In this document: piece after piece, positions 33,132 to 41,561 of the stretch | Layout: every line of letters begins with the position of its first letter | How positions within the stretch are numbered: position 1 is the first letter of the stretch | NCBI GenBank assembly: GCA_030446745.1 | Contig: JAUJMS010000015.1 | Span: 1 to 62,864, forward strand | Source: Egibacteraceae bacterium | Lineage (GTDB): Bacteria; Actinomycetota; Nitriliruptoria; Euzebyales; Egibacteraceae | Direction: 5' to 3' | DNA: 62,864 nt | Notes under the pieces: generated by a model | What the model was told of the DNA's origin: nothing | Databases searched by the model: none | Seen by the model: the letters and a program-made list of their open reading frames with translations, nothing else | Program-made: the position numbers and the translations under genes

Positions 33132-35750
33132 CTACTGCAACAGCCGCGAGAGCGCGTCGCGGACGTCGGCGCTGATCACGGTGCGCGGCCCGACGACGTC
33201 GCCCCGGCCGAGCGTACCCGCGCGGTAGTCAAGGCCGCTCAGGTAGCCCGCGGTTGCCGTCGGCACCTCGACGTCACGGGCGAGCAGGACTGGCGCCCCG
33301 GCTCGTGCGGCCGCCGGGGCGGCCGCCGCCGCGCGGGCCCACGCGCCGTCAACGGCGCCGTTGACGAAGACGTAGGTGTCGCCGCTCGTCGCCGTCGTCC
33401 GGCCCCACAGGCTCGTCGCGACGCGCGCGGCCGTGACCGACGGACGGGCACCGCCGACGCGCTCGGCGCGCGGCAGCCGGGCGAGCACGGCGTCGGACAC
33501 GCTCGACGACGGCCCCACGACGACGGTGCGGCGGATCCGGAGGTCGGTCAGCGCCTGCAGGGTCGGGGCCGGCAGGCGGTCGCCGTCGGCGAGCAGCACC
33601 GGAACGCCACGGTCCGCGCCCCACGCGGCCGCCGCCAGCGCGTGCGACCACGAGCGGCGACCGGCGCCGTCGGCGACGAGCGCGGTCCTGGTGCCGGAGC
33701 GCTCCGCCACGACCGCCGCCACCGCGGCCGCGGTGGCGGCGCGCGAGCCGCCGATGCGCACGACGGTCCAGCGTTGCGCGAGCGCGTCGCTGACCGCGGA
33801 CGAGATCTCGGCGTCGTCGCCGAGGAGGTAAACCGTCGCCCCGGCGGGCAGCACCCGGGTCAGCTCTGTGCCGACGCCGTCCGGAAGAGCGGCCACGTCG
33901 GTGTACAGCAACGGGCCGGCGCGGCCTGCGAGCGGCGCCGCGGCGAGGGCGTCGGTGTAGCGGTTGCCCCGGGTCACGACGGCGACCGTCGCGCTCCCGT
34001 CGCCGAACGACCGCCGCGACAGCTGCACCGCGGCCACCACGGGGTCGGCCGCGCGGCCGATCCGCCGCAGGCGGTTGAGCACGACGCGGATGCGGCCGGT
34101 CACCGGTTCGACGTCGTCGGCCTGGATCCGCCAGCGGTAGCGGCCACCGTTGAGCACCGGGCCGCGCCACTCCGTGGACAGACTGCCCCCGCGCCCGGTC
34201 GCCTCGTGCACCGGCAGCCCGGCGGGGTCGGTCACGGTCAGGCGCCAGTTGGCGCCGGGATACAGCCCGGCGGTCCACGTCACCGGGGTGCGCAACACGC
34301 CTGCCAGGTTGGCCCGCACCCGTGCCGGGTCGGCGCGGGCGTCGCGGATGACCGGCGCGACGAGGTTGACGACCCCGCGCGCGGAGCGACGCCCGTCACT
34401 GGTGAAGCGCCAGGTGTGACTGCCACGAGTGGCGCCTGCCGGTGACCACACGACCGTGGCGTCCGTGCCGCTGCCGACGGCGGTGTGCGCGATCTCGCCG
34501 GACGGGCCACGCACGACCAGTCGCCACGCGCCAGCCGGCCGCAGGCGCGTCGAGAAGGTGATCGGTCCGTCGACCGAGGCACCGCTGGCGACGCGCACCG
34601 ACGTGGGGCTGGCGTCCGGGTCGAGCAGGACGCCGCCCTGGCGCTCGACAACGGCGGCGCGCAGCCCGGTCAGATCGTCGTACACGCGCGCGCCCGGACA
34701 CGCCGTCGTGGAAACGTCGCGGTGCCCCGACAGGGTGCGCAGGGTGACCGTCGTGCCGCTCGCGTAGCGCGACGACCCGGCGCTCGTGTAGCGGGTCGTC
34801 GCGTTCACGTCGACGTGGTGGACGTCGTACTTCCATGCGAGCAGGCCGACGAGCGCGTCGCGCGCGGCGGCGGTGGGCGGCGCCTGTTCGAAGTTGCCCA
34901 TGAGCGACACGCCGAACGAGCCGGTGTTGAACCCGCCGGCGTGGGCGCCGATCACGGGGCGGTTGACGCCGCCGTAGCGCCCCTCGTAGACGGTGCCGAA
35001 GCGGTCGACGAGGAAGTTGTACCCGATGTCGCTCCAGCCGTTGGAGCCGACGTGGTAGCTGTAGATGCCGCGCACGACCGCGGGCGCGTCGGCGCTGCTG
35101 TAGCTGTTGGAGCCGGCGGTGTGGTGCACGGCACCGAAGCGGATGCCGGCCGCGTAGCTGGGTCCACTGCGGCGCAGCGACTCGTCGGCACCCCACTGCG
35201 CGCGCGTGACGATCGCGGGGCGCGCCGGCGCGGCCGCGGCGGGCGGGGGCGTGCCGCGCCACGCGGCGGACAGGCGGTCGAGCACGCGGCTGCCCCACGA
35301 GCGACCGAGGCCCGCGGAGTCGACCAGGTATGCCGCGACGCGCGCCGGGTCGGCGCCGGTCACGCGGGTCTGCAGGTGCGTCGCCGCGCCGACCCACACC
35401 GGCTCGCTGGTGTTCGGGCGGGCGGCGCGGCCCTCGGCGCTCGTCGCGTCGGGACCCTCGTCGGCGACGATCTCTGCTGCCGTCCACGGCGTCCAGCCGC
35501 GACCGTCACGCGACGTGCGGAACGCCACGTCGGCGCCACGCGGGATCTCGAAGCCGATGAGCGAGAATGGGATCGGGGTCGCGACCGCCTGCGACAGCCC
35601 CGTTCCGGCGCGCGCCGCCGGCAGACCGGTCAGCCGGTGGGCGACGGTGGCGGGCAACTCCGGCGGCGGGGCCGCCGTCGCGGGCGACAGCAGCCCGGCG
35701 GTGAGCAGCGTGGCGGTGAGCACGGCGACGACGACGGTGCGGGGAAGCAC
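33132..35750 (-). CDS. Secreted PGRP-type amidase with CWB2 wall-binding repeats
   Basis: 872 aa from a GTG at 35750, with AAGGA upstream. Signal peptide about 1-26, cleaved near ATAA-PPP. Residues about 180-370 are a peptidoglycan-recognition/amidase_2 domain: AVHHTAGSN gives the first zinc His, IGYNFLVDRFGTVYEGR the catalytic tyrosine, and SGHRDVSTTACPG the second His and the Cys. An Ig-like middle follows. The last 290 residues hold three CWB2 repeats (LSRRSFGDGSATVAVVTRG, TVYLLGDDAEIS, RTVVVGPSSSVS), which attach proteins to wall polymers. It cleaves N-acetylmuramoyl-L-alanine bonds during wall turnover. Zinc ligands are complete. Confidence 0.92.
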   Translation of the reverse strand: MLPRTVVVAVLTATLLTAGLLSPATAAPPPELPATVAHRLTGLPAARAGTGLSQAVATPIPFSLIGFEIPRGADVAFRTSRDGRGWTPWTAAEIVADEGPDATSAEGRAARPNTSEPVWVGAATHLQTRVTGADPARVAAYLVDSAGLGRSWGSRVLDRLSAAWRGTPPPAAAAPARPAIVTRAQWGADESLRRSGPSYAAGIRFGAVHHTAGSNSYSSADAPAVVRGIYSYHVGSNGWSDIGYNFLVDRFGTVYEGRYGGVNRPVIGAHAGGFNTGSFGVSLMGNFEQAPPTAAARDALVGLLAWKYDVHHVDVNATTRYTSAGSSRYASGTTVTLRTLSGHRDVSTTACPGARVYDDLTGLRAAVVERQGGVLLDPDASPTSVRVASGASVDGPITFSTRLRPAGAWRLVVRGPSGEIAHTAVGSGTDATVVWSPAGATRGSHTWRFTSDGRRSARGVVNLVAPVIRDARADPARVRANLAGVLRTPVTWTAGLYPGANWRLTVTDPAGLPVHEATGRGGSLSTEWRGPVLNGGRYRWRIQADDVEPVTGRIRVVLNRLRRIGRAADPVVAAVQLSRRSFGDGSATVAVVTRGNRYTDALAAAPLAGRAGPLLYTDVAALPDGVGTELTRVLPAGATVYLLGDDAEISSAVSDALAQRWTVVRIGGSRAATAAAVAAVVAERSGTRTALVADGAGRRSWSHALAAAAWGADRGVPVLLADGDRLPAPTLQALTDLRIRRTVVVGPSSSVSDAVLARLPRAERVGGARPSVTAARVATSLWGRTTATSGDTYVFVNGAVDGAWARAAAAAPAAARAGAPVLLARDVEVPTATAGYLSGLDYRAGTLGRGDVVGPRTVISADVRDALSRLLQ

Positions 35751-35838
35751 GATCTCAGTCCTTCAGTCGGTGACACGCGACGACCAGTCCGCGGGCAAGG
35801 GGCCACGGTGCGCTGTCGAGCGCCGGTGGTCAATAGGC

Positions 35839-35845
35839 ATTAATA
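35839..35845 (-). promoter_or_regulatory. Possible -10 of the amidase gene
   Basis: TATTAAT on the minus strand, in an AT-rich patch (35831-35850), about 90 nt before the GTG at 35750. No -35 was recognised. Confidence 0.3.
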
Positions 35846-35869
35846 GCCATTTCGGGACGAGCCGGCTGG

Positions 35870-36181
35870 TCAGCGGCCGAGGAAGCGCTCGAGTCCCTTG
35901 ATGGGACCGACCTCGCGGATGCGCTCGAACGCCCGAGTCTCGATCTTGCGCACCTCGGGGATCGTCATCCCGAGCCGTTGAGCGACCTCGCCCGGCTTCG
36001 CGGGGGTGCCGTCGACCAGGCCCATCCGCAGCTCGACGACCCGCCGCTCGATGTCGGGCAGCCGGCGCAGGACCCCGGACAGCTTCGAGCGCAACGCCGT
36101 CAGCGCCGCGGCCTCGGGGTCGGCGTCGCGACCGCGCGAGACGTCGCTGCGCGCGCGCTCGTTGCTCCGGGAGTCCGCCAT
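35870..36181 (-). CDS. Free-standing sigma-70 region 4 protein
   Basis: 103 aa from an ATG at 36181; an in-frame ATG at 36193 is also possible. TACGAT lies 10 nt upstream of 36181. After a charged 35-residue head, the rest looks like region 4 of a primary sigma factor: LPDIERRVVELRMGLVDG, then EVAQRLGMTIPEVRKIETRA as a helix-turn-helix, then FERIREVGPIKGLERFL. Regions 1-3 are absent. It might compete with SigA for the beta flap, act as half of a split sigma factor, or bind DNA alone (inference). It is not adjacent to another sigma gene. Confidence 0.75.
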   Translation of the reverse strand: MADSRSNERARSDVSRGRDADPEAAALTALRSKLSGVLRRLPDIERRVVELRMGLVDGTPAKPGEVAQRLGMTIPEVRKIETRAFERIREVGPIKGLERFLGR

Positions 36182-36251
36182 GAGGTCGCGCATCGTACAG
36201 GCCCGACGTCCGCGTCCGGCCGCACCGCTCGTCGGCCTAAAGCTGCGTCGT

Positions 36252-36257
36252 TAGGCT
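36252..36257 (+). promoter_or_regulatory. -10 element TAGGCT
   Basis: TAGGCT with 9 nt to the ATG at 36267 and no ribosome site between them. Likely leaderless. It is divergent from the sigma region 4 gene. Confidence 0.5.
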
Positions 36258-36266
36258 GCCCGCCCC

Positions 36267-37274
36267 ATGGACGACCTCCAGCAGCTCGTCGACGCGGTGG
36301 ACACCGCGGCGCTGCTGCGCGCCGTCGACGGGTTGTGCGCAGGCAGGGAGTGGGACCGCCTCGTGGACCTTGCCCGCCGCTGCAACGACGCGGTGGAGCT
36401 CGGCAAGCAGCTGTGGTCGGTCGCCATGCACATCGACTACCGGCTCGCGTGGGAAGGGCCGGCACGCTATGCCGCCGCGGTGCTGCGTCCAGGCGCGGGG
36501 CGCTTCGCACTGGGACCGCTGACCGAGGTCGCGGCGAGCACGCACGACTGGGCGTCGCTGGTCGACCATGTCGCCGACCCCGTGTCGGCCGCCACCGTCG
36601 CCGCCGAGCGGGTCCTGCGGGGCGAGGACCTGACCGGCGAGACCGCCCACGGCCTCGCCGAGCTCGCCGAGCTGCCGCTGCGCCTCGCGCCGTGGGAGCC
36701 GGCCTACGCGCTGCCGGCCTACCGCGACCGCGCCGCGCAGTTCCCCGAGCCGTCCGTGGCGACCCGGACGCTCGGCGGGCCGCGGACGCTGAGACCCGGT
36801 CCGCTCCTGCCGCGCGACGACGGTGCGGTTGCCCTGGAGAGCGTCGTGGAGACGTGGACGGCGCAGTCGTCCGGCGCCGTGCGCGCCGTGGTCGTCGACG
36901 GCGACGCCGCGGCGGCGGTCGGGCACCTCGTCGATCGCGCCGCGCTGGCGCCGGTCGCGCCGGCCGAGGCGCTGGCGCTGCTGCAGTGGGCCGGCGCCAG
37001 CGGCGGCGCCCACGGTCGGCGGCCCGGCGGCGCGGCCGGTCGCTTCCAGACCTGGTGGACCGCCGCCGCGCTCGCAGGCATCGAGTGGCCGGCGCAACGT
37101 GCGGGCGACGAGCTGGCCGCCGACCTCGGGGCTGCGCTCCCGGAGCTGCACTGGTACCGCTGGGCGCCGCCGCAGCGCGAGCCCGGCTGGGTGCTGCGCC
37201 TGGCGGTCGCCGACCCCGTCGACGGCCTCGCCTGGGCCGTCGACGCCACCGACACCCTCGACGACGCGACGTAA
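36267..37274 (+). CDS. Conserved hypothetical cytoplasmic protein
   Basis: 335 aa from an ATG at 36267. The N-terminal 110 residues are helical (DRLVDLARRCNDAVELGKQL, then HIDYRLAWEGPARYAAAVL), followed by GAGRFALGPLTEVAASTHDW. The C-terminal third ends in WYRWAPPQREPGWVLRLAVA, with several tryptophans. I recall similar proteins of unknown function across actinobacteria but cannot name the family. There is no signal peptide, no membrane helix and no catalytic motif. Codon use and composition match real genes nearby. Confidence 0.75.
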   Translation: MDDLQQLVDAVDTAALLRAVDGLCAGREWDRLVDLARRCNDAVELGKQLWSVAMHIDYRLAWEGPARYAAAVLRPGAGRFALGPLTEVAASTHDWASLVDHVADPVSAATVAAERVLRGEDLTGETAHGLAELAELPLRLAPWEPAYALPAYRDRAAQFPEPSVATRTLGGPRTLRPGPLLPRDDGAVALESVVETWTAQSSGAVRAVVVDGDAAAAVGHLVDRAALAPVAPAEALALLQWAGASGGAHGRRPGGAAGRFQTWWTAAALAGIEWPAQRAGDELAADLGAALPELHWYRWAPPQREPGWVLRLAVADPVDGLAWAVDATDTLDDAT

Positions 37275-37340
37275 CGGAGTGCCGCCAGGGCGGCATGGGG
37301 CTCAGCGCCGCGCCGTACAGGGCTGTGCCACCATGGCGGG

Positions 37341-37907
37341 ATGGTGCTCGTCGCCGTCACCGTCGCCGTCGCGATCGCCGTCGGGTGGCTGCGCGGGGGG
37401 CGCGTGCGCAACCTCGGTCACGCTCCGCTGCGTGGTGCGCCGCTGGTCGTCGCCGCGGTCGCGGCGCAGGCCGTCCTGGCCGTCGCGACGGCGGTCGGCG
37501 CCGGGCCGCGGCTCGCGCCGGTTCTGCTGGGCCTGTCCCAGGCGGCGCTGCTCGGCTTCGTCGTCGTCAACCGGCTGCTGCCGGGCATGGCGCTCGTCGT
37601 GGTCGGCGCGGCGCTGAACGCGGCGGTGATCCTCGCCAACGGGGCGATGCCCGTCTCCCGCGAGGCGCTGCTCGCGGTGGCGCGCCACCCGTACGAGTTC
37701 GCGCCCGGCAAGCACCGCCTGCTCGAGCCGGGTGACCCGCTGCCGTGGCTCGCCGACGTCGTGGCGCTGCCGCTGCTGCGCACCGTGGTCAGCGTCGGCG
37801 ACGTCGTGCTGGCCGCTGGCATCGGGCTGCTGGTGAGCAACCTGATGTTGCGGGCGCCGCGCATCGAGGGCCGTCGCGCCCGCGCGACCGCCGACTCAGC
37901 CGCGTAG
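37341..37907 (+). CDS. DUF5317 family membrane protein
   Basis: 188 aa from an ATG at 37341. Hydrophobic helices lie at about 1-15, 34-52, 60-76, 80-98 and 145-172. The block NGAMPVSREAL, then HRLLEPGDPLPWLADVVALP and SVGDVVLAAGIG is the DUF5317 signature. The function is unknown. Its 3' end overlaps the convergent epimerase gene by 12 nt. Confidence 0.8.
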   Translation: MVLVAVTVAVAIAVGWLRGGRVRNLGHAPLRGAPLVVAAVAAQAVLAVATAVGAGPRLAPVLLGLSQAALLGFVVVNRLLPGMALVVVGAALNAAVILANGAMPVSREALLAVARHPYEFAPGKHRLLEPGDPLPWLADVVALPLLRTVVSVGDVVLAAGIGLLVSNLMLRAPRIEGRRARATADSAA

Positions 37908-38840
37908 CCAGTCGACCGTCGCGGTCAAGCCCTCGCGCAGCGTCGTCCACGGCTTCCACCCGAGCGCCGTCGCGGCCCGGCCGGTGGCCAGCGAGATGTG
38001 CGCCAGCTCGCCGGGGCGCGCGGCGGCGTACTCCGGCGCCCCCGCATAGCCGGTGACGTCGGCAAGAACACCGAACAGCTCGTTGACGCTCGTGCGCTCG
38101 CCCGTGCCGATGTTGCAGCGCACGCCGTCGCCGCGCTCCATCGCCAGCACGAAGGCGTGGACGACGTCGTCGACGAACACGAAGTCGCGCGTCTGCCGGC
38201 CGTCCCCGAAGATCGTGACCGGCTCGCCGGCGAGCATCCGCCCGCCGAAGATCGACACGACGCCCGCCTCACCGCCCGGATCCTGGCGTGGGCCGTAGAC
38301 GTTGGCCAGCGCCAACGACGTCCACCGCAGGTCGTACAGCGCCGCGTAGGTGTGCAGGTACTCCTCCACCCCCCGCTTGCTCGCTCCGTACGGGCTGTGC
38401 GGATGCCCGGGGTAGTCCTCGTCAACCGGCAGTTCGTCGACGGACGGCTCGCCGTAGATGCAGCCGCCCGACGTCGTGAGCACGACCTTCTCCACGCCGT
38501 GGCGCCGGCTCGCCTCGAGCAGGTTCACGGTGCCGACGACGTTGACCATCGCGTCGTGCACGGGGTCGGCAACGCTGGCGCGGACGTCGATCTGCGCGGC
38601 GAGGTGCAACACGACCTGCGGCCGTGCCTTCGCAACGACGCGTTCGAGCGCGTCGGAGGTGATGTCGACGCGCTGGAACGTCAGGGGCAGGTCGGGGTCG
38701 CGCCGGGCTGCGTGGAGGTTCGCGAGCTTGCCGGTCGACAGGTTGTCGACGACGGTGACCTCGTGACCGTCGGCGAGCAGGCGGTCGGTCAGCGTCGAAC
38801 CGATGAAGCCGGCGCCGCCGGTGACCAGGACGCGGGTCAC
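37896..38840 (-). CDS. NAD-dependent nucleotide-sugar epimerase/dehydratase
   Basis: 314 aa from a GTG at 38840, overlapping the rsrA stop in GTGA. VTGGAGFIG at 6-14 is the NAD-binding GxxGxxG, HLAAQIDVR follows strand 4, a TTSGGCIYG block carries the catalytic Ser/Thr, and YGASK near 150 is the YxxxK pair. This is an extended SDR of the UDP-glucose 4-epimerase (GalE) type. It acts on a UDP- or dTDP-sugar. Linkage to sigR-rsrA by overlap is unexpected and may place it under SigR control. Confidence 0.88.
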   Translation of the reverse strand: MTRVLVTGGAGFIGSTLTDRLLADGHEVTVVDNLSTGKLANLHAARRDPDLPLTFQRVDITSDALERVVAKARPQVVLHLAAQIDVRASVADPVHDAMVNVVGTVNLLEASRRHGVEKVVLTTSGGCIYGEPSVDELPVDEDYPGHPHSPYGASKRGVEEYLHTYAALYDLRWTSLALANVYGPRQDPGGEAGVVSIFGGRMLAGEPVTIFGDGRQTRDFVFVDDVVHAFVLAMERGDGVRCNIGTGERTSVNELFGVLADVTGYAGAPEYAAARPGELAHISLATGRAATALGWKPWTTLREGLTATVDWLRG

Positions 38841-39085
38841 CGCGTCGCCCACAGGTGCGCCAGCACGCGGTCGAGCAGCCCGGGCGGGGCGCAGTCCTTG
38901 CACTTGGCGGCGACGAGGGCGCGCAGCTCCTGCTCGAAACCGGCGCGGTCCAGACATGAGGTGCAGACCCGCAGATGGCGCTGCACGAACCGCTCGAAGT
39001 CCCCTGGGCACTCGCCGTCGAGGTAGGTCTCGAGCTCGTCGAGCACCTCGCGGCACTCGTCGCCGGTCCGCCGAAGGTCAGTCAT
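38837..39085 (-). CDS. rsrA: Zinc-containing redox anti-sigma factor (RsrA-like)
   Basis: 82 aa from an ATG at 39085, overlapping the sigR stop. The zinc and redox ligands are C11, H37, C41 and C44 (HX3CX2C), the ZAS motif of RsrA/RshA. Additional cysteines (C26 and two near 70-73, CKDC) are unusual and might add to redox chemistry. It binds SigR; disulphide formation on oxidation releases the sigma factor. It is sandwiched by overlaps between sigR and the epimerase gene. Confidence 0.9.
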   Translation of the reverse strand: MTDLRRTGDECREVLDELETYLDGECPGDFERFVQRHLRVCTSCLDRAGFEQELRALVAAKCKDCAPPGLLDRVLAHLWATR

Positions 39086-39752
39086 CGCGGCGGTTCTCCC
39101 CTTGGTCGTCACGGTCGCCCGGCTGCGTGCCGTCCGCGGGCGGGTTGCCGCGCGACAGCAGGCCGCGGCGGGCTGCGTAGTCGTACAACCGTTTGTGCAG
39201 CGCAGCTCTTCCCCGATGCAGCCGGCTCATGACCGTGCCGACGGGCGTGCCCATGATGTCCGCGATCTCGGCGTAGCTGAAACCCTCGACGTCGGCGAGG
39301 TAGACCGCGATACGAAACTGCTCGGGCAGCGCGGCCAGCGCCTCTTTCACCTCGTCGTCGGGCAGGTGGCGCAGCGCCTCCGCCTCGGCCGGCGCCTGCG
39401 TCGTCGCCGCGATGCGGTCGTACAGCGAGAAGTCGCCGCCGTCGTCGTCGCGGTAGGCGTCGGCTGACACCTCCGTCGGCTGTCGCTGGCGTTTGCGGTA
39501 GGTATTGATGTAGGTGTTCGCCAGGATCCGGTACAGCCACGCGCGCAGGTTCGTGCCGGGGCGGAACTGGTGGAACGCGGCGTAGGCCTTGGCGAAGGCC
39601 TCTTGCACGAGGTCGTCCGCGTCGGCCGGGTTGCGGGTGTAGCGCAGTGCCGCGGAGTAGAGCTGGTCGAGGTAGGGCAGCGCGTCGCGGACGAACACGT
39701 CGCGGCGTTCGTCGTCGGTCAGCTCTTGTCGGACGGTCCCGCTCGGCGCCAC
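39078..39752 (-). CDS. sigR: ECF sigma factor SigR/SigH
   Basis: 224 aa; the GTG at 39752 follows GAAGGGA. Region 2 is [20 protein letters not shown], then [20 protein letters not shown]. Region 4 is [20 protein letters not shown], then [20 protein letters not shown]. This is the SigR/SigH group controlling thiol-oxidative stress genes in actinobacteria. The adjacent RsrA confirms the assignment. A TACACT -10 lies at 39788-39783. No GGGAAT-N18-GTTG autoregulatory promoter was found. Confidence 0.93.
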   Translation of the reverse strand: MAPSGTVRQELTDDERRDVFVRDALPYLDQLYSAALRYTRNPADADDLVQEAFAKAYAAFHQFRPGTNLRAWLYRILANTYINTYRKRQRQPTEVSADAYRDDDGGDFSLYDRIAATTQAPAEAEALRHLPDDEVKEALAALPEQFRIAVYLADVEGFSYAEIADIMGTPVGTVMSRLHRGRAALHKRLYDYAARRGLLSRGNPPADGTQPGDRDDQGENRRDD

Positions 39753-39782
39753 CGTCGTGTCCCTTCGTCGCGGTCGCAGCCG

Positions 39783-39788
39783 AGTGTA
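39783..39788 (-). promoter_or_regulatory. -10 element TACACT of sigR
   Basis: TACACT on the minus strand, 30 nt before the GTG at 39752, with a ribosome site between. No -35 was recognised. Confidence 0.45.
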
Positions 39789-39835
39789 GGCGGCGCCACC
39801 CCGGCCATCGTCCCCCGCAAGCCTTTCCTTCCCTC

Positions 39836-39864
39836 TTGACATCTTTCATGTCCTGCCATACACC
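39836..39864 (+). promoter_or_regulatory. Housekeeping-type promoter with a perfect TTGACA
   Basis: -35 TTGACA (39836-39841), a 17-nt spacer and -10 TACACC (39859-39864). Predicted start is about 39871, giving a 55-nt leader to the ATG at 39926. It is the best sigma-70 match seen in the window and faces away from sigR. Confidence 0.65.
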
Positions 39865-39925
39865 TTGACTCACCGTTGTCCCCCGCACCCCGCCCCCCGC
39901 GCGCAACCCCCCGCAAGGAGCTTCG

Positions 39926-41007
39926 ATGGCCGAGGACGATCCGCTTGCGGCGTGGCTGCGGGAGCCGGCGCCGCCCCCGGACGATCCGGGCGCCGCGCCG
40001 TCGCCGTCCTCGCCGCGACCGTCGCTGTCCGCCCCGTGGGACGAGCTGGCCCCTCCGCGGCGACGCACGCCGGCGCCCCGGCTGCTCGCCGCCGCGGTGC
40101 TGCCCTGGCTGGTCGTGCTCGGCCTGGGCGCCGCGCTGCTCGGTCGCGCGGCGCCGGCCGCGCCCGACGGGCCCCCGGCCGGGCGCCCACAACGGCCGAG
40201 GCGGTCCCGACGCCGTTGGCCGCCGCGCCCGCGCCGGCGGCGGCGGGGTTGGGGGCGGCGCCCGCGCCGGCGCGGGCGCCGTTCGGGACGGCGGCCGTGC
40301 CCCGACGGCATCCGTGCCGCCGGACGGCGCGGCGTCCGTGCCGCAGGACGACGCGGCGTCCATGCCAGCCGCCGCACGCCCGCGCGACGGCGTCGTGGCG
40401 GCCGCCGACGTCGCCGTCCGCACGGCGCTGACCCGCGTCGGTGCCGGGCGCAACCGCTACGTCGACGCCATCGCCGTCGAGTCGCTGCGCTGGACCGGCG
40501 ACGTCGCGCTGGTCACGGTGCGCGCCGCGCTGCTCGACGGGCGCGACGGCCGCTGGACCTGCGCGCGGCGCGCGCTACGCCGTGCCGGTGGCCACCGCCG
40601 CCGGCGGTGGCGCCGTCGCGCTTGCCGACCCGTGGCCGCTGCCGCCGGTCGGAGCGCAGGCCGGGGCGCCGGCGTGGCGTCCCGTCGACGTCGACCGCGC
40701 CGCCGAAGCGGTCGCCGCACTCGCGGCCGCCGGATACGAGCGCGTCGCGAACCTGCGTCTGGCGTCGGCCGACGCGGTGCCCGGTGTCGTGCGCGCACAG
40801 ATCGTCGCGACCGGTCCGGGTGAGCGCAGCACCCGCCGCCACACCGTGTGGCTGGCCGACGGCGAGACCTTGGCGGTGCTCGGCGCCGACACCGCGACCG
40901 CGCCGTCCGCCCCGCCCGCCGACGCCCTCGCGGCGGGTGCCCCGGCCCGGGCGTTGCCGCCCACCCCCGCCGTCCCCGTCGTCCCGACCGATCGGAGCAC
41001 GCCATGA
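39926..41007 (+). pseudogene. Single-pass membrane protein, frameshifted
   Basis: ATG at 39926, 5 nt after CAAGGAGCTTC. The N-terminus is DPLAAWLREPAPPPDDPG, then a hydrophobic helix LLAAAVLPWLVVLGLGAALL (about 52-72). The rest is read only by switching frames near 40185, 40300 and 40570: an alanine/proline linker, then DGVVAAADVAVRTALTRVGA and RWTGDVALVTVRAALLDG, then YAVPVATAAGGGAVALADPW to the stop at 41007. The extracytoplasmic domain is unrecognised. It overlaps the next gene in ATGA, so the original product ended there. Three indels within 400 bp resemble those in lhr and nei. Confidence 0.6.
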
Positions 41008-41561
41008 CCGGCCCCGCCTGCGTTCGCCCTTCCGCGCGCGCCGCCGTCCCCGGCGGGCCGGCCGGCGCCGGTCCCGCGGGCCGCGCCGGACGCCGCCCTG
41101 CCCCGGCGGCACCCGCCGCGTCGCCGCGCGGCGCGAACGACCGGCACGACCCGTGCGACGCGCTCGCCGCCGGCTTCGCGGCGCTGTTCCTCGAGGTCGA
41201 GGCCGGCTGCCGGCCGCGCCGTCAGCTCGCACCGTTCATGACCCCGCTGCTCTACGCGCGACTGTGCGAGGTGTGGTTCCGCCCCGGCACGCCCGGCTCG
41301 GTCGTCCGGGTGCGCGGCGCGGCAGTCGCGGCCGACCGCTACGAGGCCGTGGCGGTGGTCCGTCGCGGACGCCGCTGCGCCGCCGTCGCGCTGCGGCTGG
41401 TGCGCACACCGGCCGGCTGGCGCGTCGACGAGGTCGCGCGACCCGAGGACGGACCGCCGCCGCCCGCGCCGTTCACGATCCCCGACGACGAGCCGGACAG
41501 CTTCGCGCTCGTCGACAGCCTGCGCCCAAGGGTCGACCTTGTAGCGGGTAGCGTCGGCGCC
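41004..41561 (+). CDS. DUF6459 (Rv3235-like) protein
   Basis: ATG at 41004 (ATGA overlap). After an alanine/arginine/proline-rich head, ALAAGFAALFLEVEAGCRPR, RRQLAPFMTPLLYARLCEVW and VRVRGAAVAADRYEAVAVVR match the DUF6459 core, a small actinobacterial family of unknown function near secA. As read, the frame runs on into the next gene without a stop. A TAG exists in another frame at 41547, so the true end was probably near 41545 and an indel hides it. The end given is the base before the next ATG. Confidence 0.6.
41549..41554 (+). promoter_or_regulatory. -10 element TAGCGT of the NUDIX gene
   Basis: TAGCGT with 7 nt to the ATG at 41562. It supports a separate, leaderless start for the downstream gene rather than a DUF6459 fusion. 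Confidence 0.5.
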
